Positions 1-5,618 of a stretch of DNA of 6,157 bases are shown here, piece by piece. Location of the stretch: positions 1 to 6,157 of the forward strand of contig DMCD01000055.1 of NCBI GenBank assembly GCA_003445895.1, in the 5' to 3' direction. The stretch's first letter is position 1. The number at the start of each line of letters is the position of its first letter. The notes under the pieces were generated by a model. It made no database searches. It saw nothing but the letters and a program-made list of their open reading frames with translations, and was not told the origin of the DNA. This stretch comes from Lachnoclostridium sp. Its GTDB lineage: Bacteria > Bacillota > Clostridia > Lachnospirales > Lachnospiraceae. Both the position numbers and the translations under genes were made by a program.

Positions 1-740
1 CCGCCCAGGCCATCGTGACGGGAATCCTCATCCGCCACATTCTCTCGGAAAAGGGCCGGGGAAATGTTCTCCGGGACGGTCCTCTCCTCACTCCGGAGCA
101 GGGCGAAATCTATGGGGACATCTTCCGCCTGGGCTTTCCGGCCGCCGTGCAGAACATAATCTACACCGGCATCTCCTTTGTGCTGGGACGGCTCGTCGCC
201 GAATGGGGAGACCACGCTCTGGCAGCTCAGCGCATGGGCAATCAGATTGAATCGGTCTCCTGGAACATCGCCGACGGCTTTGCTGCCGCCATCAACGCCT
301 TCACCGCCCAGAACTTCGGGGCAAAACGGAAAGACCGGATACAGGAAGGATACCGCTTCTCCTTCCTCACCCTGGGGGCCTGGGGACTGCTGGTGACAGC
401 CGCTTTCCTCTTCCTGGCCGATCCTATATCCCGGATCTTCTTTCACGAGGCGGGCGTAATCGACATCTCCAACCACTATCTGATGATCATCTCCTTCTGC
501 GAGGCCTTCATGTGCATCGAGAGCATGACGATAGGCGCGCTCTCCGGTCTCGGAAAAACGCGCCTCTGCAGTATCATCAGTATTCTTCTTACCGGCGCGC
601 GGATCCCGTACGCCTATGTGCTCTGCCGCACGAGCCTGGGGCTCGACGGCATCTGGTGGGCCTACTCCATCAGCTCCATCTCCAAAGGAATCGTCTTCTA
701 TCTGACCTTCCGCTGGGAAATGAAGAAGCTGCCGTTATGA
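1..740 (+). CDS. MATE-family efflux protein, C-terminal half (5' end outside window)
   Basis: This is a multidrug/toxic-compound extrusion exporter of the inner membrane, which in this family uses an Na+ or H+ gradient to expel cationic or other small molecules. The frame is open from base 3, and residues before the GTG at 15 (AQAI) continue the protein, so that GTG is not the start; about 245 residues are visible. The visible part resembles the second MatE repeat: a polar linker around residues 15-35, then a helix with GFPAAVQNIIYTGISFVLGRLVA, the conserved-looking ALAAQRMGNQIES and GFAAAINAFTAQNFGAKR stretches, and about five further hydrophobic segments to the end (FRWEMKKLPL). It ends in TGA at 738-740, overlapping by 6 bp the stop of the convergent hydrolase gene. 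The substrate cannot be inferred. It is clearly a different MATE subgroup from the second exporter in this window. Confidence 0.93.
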   Translation, partial: AQAIVTGILIRHILSEKGRGNVLRDGPLLTPEQGEIYGDIFRLGFPAAVQNIIYTGISFVLGRLVAEWGDHALAAQRMGNQIESVSWNIADGFAAAINAFTAQNFGAKRKDRIQEGYRFSFLTLGAWGLLVTAAFLFLADPISRIFFHEAGVIDISNHYLMIISFCEAFMCIESMTIGALSGLGKTRLCSIISILLTGARIPYAYVLCRTSLGLDGIWWAYSISSISKGIVFYLTFRWEMKKLPL

Positions 741-1367
741 TTCAAAGCGCAGCACGGCCGTCTGCGGTGCGCCGTCCTCGGGAAGCACCAGGGTGTTGCC
801 GCCGTAAACCACGATATCGTCGCAGAGCTTCGTATAGGCATCCAGGGTCCCGATCTTCGGGTAGCCGAAGGTCTCGGTGCGGTAATGCATCGGCACGGTG
901 ACGACGGGCTTCAGCTCGTCCACCAGGGCCTTGATGCGGTCCGGCTCCATGGTGAAGAAACCGCCTACCGGAATAAGCATCACATCCACGCCCCGGAGCA
1001 TGTCCTTCTGCTCTTCGGTGGGCATGCAGCCGATATCTCCCATGTGGGCAATGCGGTACTCGCCGTCGTCGAAAATCCGGATAACATTGGTGCCGCGGAG
1101 AGCTCCGCCTTCCTCATCGTGGAAGGACTCGATCTCGGTAATCACAAAGGGGCAGGCTTTGGCTTCCGCGCCCTCGCGGATAGTAACCAGGTCCACTGCA
1201 CCGTGATCGCCGTGGAAATGGCTGCACAGCACTTTGTCAGCCTCGGTTCTCAGCGGCGGATATCCCGGAACTGAACCGTCAGCGTAGGGGTCCAGCACGA
1301 TGACATAGTCATCCTTCTCCAGACGGATGCAGCTGTGTCCCAGCCAGGTAATCTTCACTTCTCCCAT
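735..1367 (-). CDS. Metallo-beta-lactamase-fold hydrolase (UPF0173 / UlaG-like)
   Basis: This is a 210-residue soluble, cytoplasmic metal-dependent hydrolase of the short MBL branch (Lactamase_B_3 type, which includes UPF0173 and the ascorbate-6-phosphate lactonase UlaG). The N-terminus ITWLGHSCIRLE and LDPYAD are typical of the branch. The metal-binding signature HFHGDH places ligands at H50, H52, D54 and H55. Further likely ligands are H108 and D111 in HMGD, and H161 in VPMHYR, so the active site looks intact. The start is an ATG with an excellent ribosome binding site (AAGGAGG at 1375-1381, 7 nt spacing). It stands alone, with the ribosomal operon terminator just upstream. I see no clear promoter in the short upstream gap, which instead holds a 15-bp palindrome. 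The natural substrate is unknown and the neighbours give no hint; a lactonase role is only family analogy. Confidence 0.93.
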   Translation of the reverse strand: MGEVKITWLGHSCIRLEKDDYVIVLDPYADGSVPGYPPLRTEADKVLCSHFHGDHGAVDLVTIREGAEAKACPFVITEIESFHDEEGGALRGTNVIRIFDDGEYRIAHMGDIGCMPTEEQKDMLRGVDVMLIPVGGFFTMEPDRIKALVDELKPVVTVPMHYRTETFGYPKIGTLDAYTKLCDDIVVYGGNTLVLPEDGAPQTAVLRFES

Positions 1368-1401
1368 ATCTTAACCTCCTTCTTTGCTCCTGCAGGCCGC
1401 C

Positions 1402-1416
1402 TGCACCCGGGGTGCA
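1402..1416. repeat. 15-bp near-perfect palindrome upstream of the hydrolase gene
   Basis: TGCACCC-G-GGGTGCA is a 7-bp inverted repeat around a single central base. The loop is too short for an RNA hairpin at full pairing, so a protein-binding DNA site is a more natural reading. It lies 35 bp upstream of the hydrolase start, where an operator could sit. Its role is unproven; GC-rich palindromes of this length do occur by chance. Confidence 0.4.
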
Positions 1417-1436
1417 CGCAGCAATTCTTCAATGCC

Positions 1437-1487
1437 AAAAAACGCCAAAGGCGCTCCGCTGCCGAATCCGGCTGCGAAGCGCCCTTT
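1437..1487 (-). terminator. Intrinsic terminator of the infC-rpmI-rplT operon
   Basis: Read on the minus strand, 1487 down to 1447 folds into a long hairpin. It has an AAAGG/CCTTT base, one bulged G, then an eight-pair CGCTTCGC/GCGGAGCG run containing one T·G pair, one A·A mismatch, and GCCG/CGGC closing a GATT loop. GGCG and then six T follow at 1442-1437. It begins 21 bases past the rplT stop, as expected for the operon end. Confidence 0.93.
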
Positions 1488-1508
1488 GTATTTCTTAACG
1501 GATATTGC

Positions 1509-1865
1509 TTAGTTGAGCGCAGCCTTTGCAGCCTCAGCTACCTTTGCAAATCCCTCTGCATCGGTGATAGCCATGTCAGCAAGAACCTTGCGGTTCAGAT
1601 CGATGCCGGCCTTCTTCAGACCAAACATGAACTTGCTGTAGGAAAGTCCATTGATACGTGCAGCAGCGTTGATACGGGCAATCCAGAGCTGTCTGAACTG
1701 TCTCTTTCTCTCCTTGCGGCCTGCATATGCGGAGGTCAGAGCTCTCATGACAGACTGCTTGGCAATTCTGTACTGCTTGGACCGAGCGCCTCTGTAACCC
1801 TTCGCGAGCTTTAATACTCTATTGTGCTTCTTTCTGGCATTCATGCCACCCTTAACTCTTGCCAT
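1509..1865 (-). CDS. rplT: 50S ribosomal protein L20
   Basis: L20 is an early-assembling 23S rRNA-binding protein of the large subunit and, in Bacillus and E. coli, the autogenous repressor of its own operon. The 118-residue length is the family standard. The very basic N-terminal helix ([26 protein letters not shown], residues 1-26) and the [15 protein letters not shown] stretch are diagnostic. The compact C-terminal half (about residues 60-118), the part that contacts RNA in both 23S and leader mRNA, is complete. The ATG is preceded by AAGGAGG with good spacing, and the gap from rpmI is only 32 bp, so the two are co-transcribed. A strong terminator follows the stop directly. Nothing is truncated or unusual. 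Confidence 0.99.
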   Translation of the reverse strand: MARVKGGMNARKKHNRVLKLAKGYRGARSKQYRIAKQSVMRALTSAYAGRKERKRQFRQLWIARINAAARINGLSYSKFMFGLKKAGIDLNRKVLADMAITDAEGFAKVAEAAKAALN

Positions 1866-1897
1866 TGGTAGTTCCTCCTTCTATCCTGAACCTCTGC

Positions 1898-2095
1898 TTA
1901 GATGTACGGTAAAATCTTCTTCATTACCTTGCTGTTGGTGATATCGGTTACGATATCCTTTCTCAGATTCATCTTTCTCTTGGAAGATTTCTTTGTCAGG
2001 ATGTGGGATTTGTAAGCTTTATTGCGAACCAGCTTTCCGGTTCCGGTCTTCTTAAAGCGCTTTGCAGCCGCTCTGCTCGTCTTCATCTTAGGCAT
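1898..2095 (-). CDS. rpmI: 50S ribosomal protein L35
   Basis: L35 is a small, highly basic protein of the 50S subunit. At 65 residues it has the normal length. The sequence starts [24 protein letters not shown], a family hallmark, and continues with [18 protein letters not shown], again typical, ending in KKILPYI. It is the middle gene of infC-rpmI-rplT, 29 bp after infC and 32 bp before rplT. A clear ribosome binding site (AAGGAGG, about 10 nt before the ATG) lies in the gap, so it can be translated independently of infC. Confidence 0.99.
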   Translation of the reverse strand: MPKMKTSRAAAKRFKKTGTGKLVRNKAYKSHILTKKSSKRKMNLRKDIVTDITNSKVMKKILPYI

Positions 2096-2124
2096 GATCT
2101 GATTCCTCCTTAGTTGTTGGTTAA

Positions 2125-2631
2125 TTATTTCTTTGCTGACAGGAAAATAACAATCGTTCTTCCCTCGACTTTGGCAGGTTTGTCAACCACCGCGATGTCG
2201 CCGAGCTTCTCTGCGAAATCGTCAAGGATGTATTTTGTCTGCGTCATGTGAGCCATCTCACGGCCTCTGAAGCGGAGGGTAACTTTAACCTTGTTGCCCT
2301 TTTCAAGGAACTTTCTTGCATTGTTTACCTTGGTATTCAGGTCGTTGTCATCAATGTTCGGGGAAAGACGGATCTCCTTGACCTCAATCGACTTCTGTTT
2401 CTTTTTGGCCTCTTTTTCCTTGCGGAGCATCTCATACTTATACTTACCGTAATCGATAATCTTGCAGACCGGCGGCTTGGCAGTGGGCGCAATCTTAACC
2501 AGATCAAGTTCTGCGTCTCTTGCCAGCTTGAATGCATCCTTTGCGGACATAATGCCGAGCTGTTCTCCGTCCTCTCCAATCAAACGAACTTCCTTATCGC
2601 GGATCTGTTCGTTAATCATCAAATCGCTAAT
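2125..2631 (-). CDS. infC: Translation initiation factor IF-3, probable AUU start
   Basis: IF3 binds the 30S subunit, blocks premature 50S joining and checks the start codon/initiator tRNA. I place the start at the ATT of 2629-2631, giving 168 residues (M)[15 protein letters not shown] strong GGGAGGT at 2640-2646 sits 8 nt before that ATT, whereas the nearest in-frame ATG (2617-2619) is 20 nt from it. The frame stays open further up to an ATG at 2701-2703, but that reading runs through the leader terminator, so I reject it. The N-domain spans about residues 5-65, including the IF3 signature [11 protein letters not shown] near residues 57-66. A lysine-rich linker helix covers about 66-85, and the C-domain ([12 protein letters not shown] to IFLSAKK) about 86-168. 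AUU is the classic autoregulated infC start in enterobacteria. It is first in the operon with rpmI and rplT. Confidence 0.95.
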   Translation of the reverse strand: MSDLMINEQIRDKEVRLIGEDGEQLGIMSAKDAFKLARDAELDLVKIAPTAKPPVCKIIDYGKYKYEMLRKEKEAKKKQKSIEVKEIRLSPNIDDNDLNTKVNNARKFLEKGNKVKVTLRFRGREMAHMTQTKYILDDFAEKLGDIAVVDKPAKVEGRTIVIFLSAKK

Positions 2632-2639
2632 GGCCGTGT

Positions 2640-2646
2640 ACCTCCC
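2640..2646 (-). promoter_or_regulatory. Ribosome binding site that decides the infC start
   Basis: On the minus strand this reads GGGAGGT, 8 nt before ATT (2631-2629) and 20 nt before the first nearby ATG (2619-2617). The spacing favours the ATT as start codon. No comparable site precedes the ATG at 2701-2703. Confidence 0.85.
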
Positions 2647-2660
2647 ATCCTGATTAGAAT

Positions 2661-2698
2661 CAAAATACAAAAACAAAGAGCGGACACAGGGTCCGCTC
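2661..2698 (-). terminator. Intrinsic terminator in the infC leader (probable attenuator)
   Basis: On the minus strand, GTCCGCTC is preceded by its complement GAGCGGAC with a five-base loop (CCTGT), an 8-bp perfect stem at 2678-2698. It is followed by a T-rich run (TTTGTTTTTGTATTTT, 2677-2662). It lies between a sigma-A-type promoter and infC, so it stops transcription before the operon unless disrupted. That fits the known L20-controlled attenuation of the Bacillus infC operon. It could also end read-through from the upstream MATE gene. Confidence 0.85.
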
Positions 2699-2820
2699 CA
2701 CAAATCAAATCAGACACACATAATGCGTGTGCTATTGCTTTATGAACCGCCGGTCACTTGCTCGTGCCGGGGTGAGGCGGATAACCTGCTTTCCTGATGC
2801 TGTTTTCTTACAACACTCCT

Positions 2821-2849
2821 ACATTACACCATGCAGGGGCAAATGTCAA
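2821..2849 (-). promoter_or_regulatory. Sigma-A-type promoter of the infC operon
   Basis: On the minus strand a perfect -35 TTGACA (2849-2844) is followed after 17 bp by TAATGT (2826-2821). An overlapping TGTAAT (2828-2823) is a better -10 match but only 15 bp away. Either would start transcription near 2812-2816, just ahead of the structured leader. Confidence 0.75.
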
Positions 2850-2890
2850 CTACTTTTTCGAAAGAATTTGGCCACAGGACATAGATACTG

Positions 2891-4297
2891 CTATCTGCCA
2901 TTTTCCCCGCCCGCAAGAGCGGCCTTCTTCTCTCTCTCTTTTCTCGTCAGCTCCCGCCAGATAGTCAGAAGCATGGTGATATAGCAGGCCGAGCCGCCGA
3001 TGACGTTCGATATCGGCTCCGCCAGGAAGACGCCGTCGGTGCCCAGGCCGTTCCAGTACGGCAGAAGGATGGTCAGCGGCACCACGATAATCACCTTCCG
3101 AAAGATGGAGAAAAAGATGGACTGCTTCGAGCGCCCCAGGCCTACTGCCGTCGACTGCCCCGAGCTCTGCAGGGCCATAAAGATGAAGGCGAAGAAGTAC
3201 AGCCGGATAGCCGGCACGGCAACCGCCAGAAGCTCCGGATCCCGGTTGAAGATGCGGATGAATGCTTCCGGGAACATGTGAATCGCCGCCCAGATAACTC
3301 CAGCATACAGCACCGTCGCCCCGGTGGTAAACAGAATCGCCTGCTTCACTCTCCCGTATTCCTTCGCGCCGTAGTTGTAGCCGATGACCGGCTGGGCGCT
3401 GTTCGTCACGCCGTGGACCACCTGGAAGGCCAGCTCCCGTACCGACATGATGACTGTCATGGCCGTAATATAGAGGTCGCCGCCCCACTTCTGCAGGGTG
3501 GAATTGCAGAACATCTGCACCAGGCTGTTGGTCATGAGGAACATGAACCCGGAGGCGCCAAGGCCGAGAATCCGAAGCACCCGCGGATTCTCCAGCTCCA
3601 TCCGCTCTTTTTTTATCCTGAGAATCGCCCTCTCTCCGGTCAGAAACTTCATAATCCAGATGGCAGAAAGGGTCTGGGAGATAATCGTCGCCAGGGCTGC
3701 GCCCTGCACGCCCATATGGAACAGGAATATAAACACCGGGTCCAGAATCAGGTTCGCCACTGCACCGATGATGACCGTCATCATGCCGATCCCGGCAAAT
3801 CCCTGGGCATTGATGAACATATTCATGCCGAGACCAATCATAACGGAGACATTGCCCAGCATATAGATGCTCAGGTAGGAGGCGGCAAAGGGGTAAATGG
3901 CGTCGCTCGCTCCCAGCAGATACAGCATCGGCTTTTTTATAAGAAGAAGCACCACCGTGAGGACGAGACCCGTGCGGACCAGCAGGTTAAAAGAGGTGCC
4001 CATGATCCGCTCCGCCTCCTCCAGGTTTCCCCTGCCCCGCTCGATGGATGTGAGCGGCGCGCCGCCCATGCCGTAGAGGTTTGCAAATGCCATCACGAAG
4101 GTGATGACGGGGAGGCAGATGCCCAGTCCCGCCAGGGACAGGGAGGCATGCTCCGGAAGAAGTCCGATATAAACGCGGTCCACCACGTTATACAGCACAT
4201 TGACCAGCTGGGCCAGTGTCATGGGCACGGCCAGCCGGAGGATATTGCCGCTGATGGAACCTTTGGAAAAATCATTTCTGGTCTTTTGTGTATTCAT
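2891..4297 (-). CDS. MATE-family efflux protein (complete)
   Basis: This is a complete inner-membrane multidrug/toxin extrusion exporter of 468 residues with about twelve hydrophobic helices in two MatE repeats. The first repeat opens with NDFSKGSISGNILRLAVPMTLAQLVNVLYNVVDRVYIG, the usual MATE entry, and the second begins around LGLGASGFMFLMTNSLVQMF. GYNYGAKEYGRVKQAI and the late GTDGVFLAEPISNVIG segment are also family-like. The C-terminus is short and charged (KEREKKAALAGGENGR). I chose the ATG at 4295-4297 because family similarity starts right after it. A TTG 48 bp upstream (4343-4345) is also in frame but sits almost at the predicted transcription start. Neither has a clear ribosome binding site, which is unusual here. 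The gene has its own likely promoter and no obvious terminator before the infC promoter, so some read-through into the infC leader is possible. Substrate unknown. Confidence 0.94.
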   Translation of the reverse strand: MNTQKTRNDFSKGSISGNILRLAVPMTLAQLVNVLYNVVDRVYIGLLPEHASLSLAGLGICLPVITFVMAFANLYGMGGAPLTSIERGRGNLEEAERIMGTSFNLLVRTGLVLTVVLLLIKKPMLYLLGASDAIYPFAASYLSIYMLGNVSVMIGLGMNMFINAQGFAGIGMMTVIIGAVANLILDPVFIFLFHMGVQGAALATIISQTLSAIWIMKFLTGERAILRIKKERMELENPRVLRILGLGASGFMFLMTNSLVQMFCNSTLQKWGGDLYITAMTVIMSVRELAFQVVHGVTNSAQPVIGYNYGAKEYGRVKQAILFTTGATVLYAGVIWAAIHMFPEAFIRIFNRDPELLAVAVPAIRLYFFAFIFMALQSSGQSTAVGLGRSKQSIFFSIFRKVIIVVPLTILLPYWNGLGTDGVFLAEPISNVIGGSACYITMLLTIWRELTRKEREKKAALAGGENGR

Positions 4298-4323
4298 ATA
4301 TTTCAGTGGATGAGTTCTTGTGA

Positions 4324-4341
4324 CTGTGTTGCAAAACACAG
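4324..4341 (-). repeat. Perfect 7-bp hairpin in the 5' UTR of the second MATE gene
   Basis: CTGTGTT and AACACAG are exact complements around a four-base loop (TTGC on the minus strand). The hairpin lies between the predicted promoter and the chosen ATG, about 27 bp ahead of it. It is too far upstream to hide the start and lacks a T tract. It could be an operator or an mRNA-stabilising element. Confidence 0.6.
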
Positions 4342-4365
4342 ACAATATCAGTCAGTAATACAAGA

Positions 4366-4394
4366 AGAATAGCGCAGATTCACGGTTTTGACAA
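4366..4394 (-). promoter_or_regulatory. Likely sigma-A promoter of the second MATE gene
   Basis: On the minus strand, TTGTCA (4394-4389) and TATTCT (4371-4366) are separated by exactly 17 bp, matching 5 of 6 and 4 of 6 consensus bases. Transcription would begin near 4358, giving a 5' UTR of about 60 nt to the chosen ATG. Confidence 0.6.
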
Positions 4395-4440
4395 GTATTC
4401 TGCATGCTGATTGAAGACGCGCCGCTGCAGAGGCATAAGA

Positions 4441-4480
4441 ATACGGCTGTGTACAGGTTTTACCCCATACACAGCCGTAT
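4441..4480 (-). terminator. 13-bp hairpin downstream of the sugar-binding gene (probable transcript end)
   Basis: ATACGGCTGTGTA (4441-4453) and TACACAGCCGTAT (4468-4480) are perfect complements around a 14-base loop that itself contains GGT/ACC pairs. It lies about 60 bp past the stop of the binding-protein gene, where the operon should end. The following minus-strand sequence (TCTTATGCCT) has a poor T tract, and the plus-strand side has none. It may therefore be a weak terminator or an RNA 3'-end stabiliser rather than a classic intrinsic terminator. Confidence 0.6.
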
Positions 4481-4540
4481 CGGCATACCGCCAATCCCCC
4501 CTCAGGGTTCTCTGCGGCATAGTTCCGGAAAATCCGGATA

Positions 4541-5515
4541 TTATTCTACGTTGTCCTTGGTGATCAGGCTAACCTCAACCGGAAGGGTCTTTTCTACGGT
4601 CTCGCCTGCCATCAGCTTGGTTGCGGTCTCAACAGCGGTTGCACCCATCAGGTCCGGCTGCTGTGCAACGGTTGCTGCCATGGTGCCTTCCTTGACTGCT
4701 TCGATAGCGTCATCGGTAGCATCGAATCCGGCAACGATGATCTCCTTGTCGCCGATAGCCTCGATAGCGCCCAGAGCCATCTCATCGTTGTGTGCGAATA
4801 CGCACTGGATATCCGGGTTTGCCTGCAGCATGTTCTCCATAACGGTCATGCCTTCTGCACGGTTGAAGTTTGCAGTCTGGCTTGCAACCACATCCAGCTT
4901 CTCATCTGCTACAGAGTGGAAGCCCTCGCCGCGGTCGATGGTAGCACTTGCGCCGTTTACGCCTTCCAGCTCAGCGGTCTTGGCACCCTCGCCTGCCAGC
5001 TCAACCAGATAGTCAGCAGCCATCTTTGCACCTGCTACGTTATCGGAAGCGATGGAGCAGTCCACATCGACGCCATTGACCACACGGTCAACTGCAATGA
5101 CCTTGATGCCCTTTTCGATAGCATCTTCTACGGCCGGAGCAACGGCATCGGAGTCAACCGGGTTAACAATCAGGACAGCGATATTCTTGGAGATCAGGTC
5201 CTCGATGTCGCTGGTCTGCTTTGCGGAGTCATCACCTGCATCAACTACGATGAGGTCAACGCCCAGCTCTTTTGCCTTTGCCTCAGCGCCGTCAGACAGA
5301 GTGACGAAGAAGGGATTGTTCAGGGTGGACAGAGACAGGCCGACGCTGCCTTCTACGGCTGCTGCGCCCTCTTCTGCTGCGGCGGTCTCTTCGCCTGCTT
5401 CTGCTGCCTCGGTCTCTGCTGCGGTTGTCTCAGCGGGTTTGCTGCTTCCGCATGCTGCCATGGAAAGAACCATGATGGATGCTGTTGCCAGTGCTGCAAG
5501 TTTTTTCAGTTTCAT
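4541..5515 (-). CDS. rbsB: Ribose-type ABC transporter substrate-binding lipoprotein (RbsB-like)
   Basis: This is the extracytoplasmic sugar receptor of an ABC importer, 324 residues. A lipoprotein signal peptide (KLKKLAALATASIMVLSMAAC) puts the acylated cysteine at 22. An Ala/Glu-rich tether covers about residues 26-56, and a type I periplasmic-binding fold (Peripla_BP_4) runs from about 57 to 324. Residues aligning with the ribose contacts of E. coli RbsB are present: S63, N67, F69, F70, N118, D143, R144, S157, R195, F217, N243, F264, D265 and Q285. Ribose is therefore the best guess, though related pentoses remain possible. I start at the ATG of 5513-5515, 8 nt after GGAGG; the in-frame ATG at 5528-5530 overlaps that ribosome binding site itself. 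It follows the permease by about 100 bp, and a hairpin follows the gene. Confidence 0.94.
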   Translation of the reverse strand: MKLKKLAALATASIMVLSMAACGSSKPAETTAAETEAAEAGEETAAAEEGAAAVEGSVGLSLSTLNNPFFVTLSDGAEAKAKELGVDLIVVDAGDDSAKQTSDIEDLISKNIAVLIVNPVDSDAVAPAVEDAIEKGIKVIAVDRVVNGVDVDCSIASDNVAGAKMAADYLVELAGEGAKTAELEGVNGASATIDRGEGFHSVADEKLDVVASQTANFNRAEGMTVMENMLQANPDIQCVFAHNDEMALGAIEAIGDKEIIVAGFDATDDAIEAVKEGTMAATVAQQPDLMGATAVETATKLMAGETVEKTLPVEVSLITKDNVE

Positions 5516-5523
5516 ACCTTTTT

Positions 5524-5528
5524 CCTCC
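5524..5528 (-). promoter_or_regulatory. Ribosome binding site deciding the rbsB start
   Basis: GGAGG on the minus strand lies 8 nt before the ATG at 5515-5513. The alternative ATG (5530-5528) overlaps this motif and has none of its own; choosing the downstream start also gives a cleaner lipoprotein signal peptide. Confidence 0.85.
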
Positions 5529-5558
5529 ATATTGAAAAAAATAATCTATGCGCAACAT

Positions 5559-5579
5559 CCGCCCCGGGCCGAGGGGAGG
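5559..5579 (-). repeat. GC-rich intercistronic hairpin between permease and binding-protein genes
   Basis: On the minus strand CC-T-CCCC pairs with GGGG-C-GG (six pairs, one mismatch) around a seven-base loop. It sits in the gap between the rbsC-like stop and the rbsB start. Such hairpins can protect or stall mRNA and help raise binding-protein levels relative to membrane subunits. A T-rich run follows only about 15 nt later, so it is not a clear terminator. Confidence 0.45.
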
Positions 5580-5618
5580 TATCCATCCCCGGATCCGAGA
5601 CAGATGTCTGTGCCTTTG

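Larger units (their letters stand above)
2632..2814 (-). promoter_or_regulatory. Structured leader of infC-rpmI-rplT (candidate L20 leader)
   Basis: About 180 nt of untranslated RNA lie between the promoter and the infC start; I see no real gene in it. In transcription order the foldable elements are as follows. First is a stem with 5' arm CCGCC at 2780-2776 and 3' arm GGCGG at 2751-2747, with inner CAC/GTG pairs. Next is a 7-bp hairpin ACACGCA-TTA-TGTGTGT (2730-2714). Last is the terminator at 2698-2661. The terminator 5' arm (2700-2692) can instead pair 8 of 9 bases with 2781-2773, which overlaps the first stem, so two exclusive folds exist. Assignment to the L20-leader family is inferred from position and the terminator, not from a covariance match. 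Confidence 0.65.

Noticed and set aside
741..800. Possible plus-strand terminator hairpin after the first MATE gene (GCGCA/TGCGC region)
   Set aside because: Pairing is short and interrupted, it lies within the hydrolase coding sequence, and no T tract follows.
2632..2703. N-terminal extension of infC from the ATG at 2701-2703
   Set aside because: It would be translated through the leader terminator, has no ribosome binding site, and encodes residues unlike the IF3 family; the GGGAGGT downstream points to the ATT at 2631.
2850..3488. Second minus-strand frame inside the MATE gene
   Set aside because: It is a shifted-frame shadow of the MATE sequence with Gly/Arg-rich composition; the MATE frame itself is intact, so no frameshift is implied.
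3278..4372. Long open frame on the + strand opposite the second MATE gene
   Set aside because: It is the antisense of a clear MATE coding sequence. The translation is rich in His, Gln and Arg, lacks any recognisable domain and has no ribosome binding site.
4388..4410. Plus-strand TTGACA at 4388-4393 as a promoter
   Set aside because: No -10 element lies at 16-18 bp and no plus-strand gene follows; the match arises from overlap with the minus-strand TTGTCA box.
5595..5612. Short AGACA/TGTCT dyad after the rbsC stop
   Set aside because: Five pairs with almost no loop and no T run on the minus strand; not convincing as terminator or operator.
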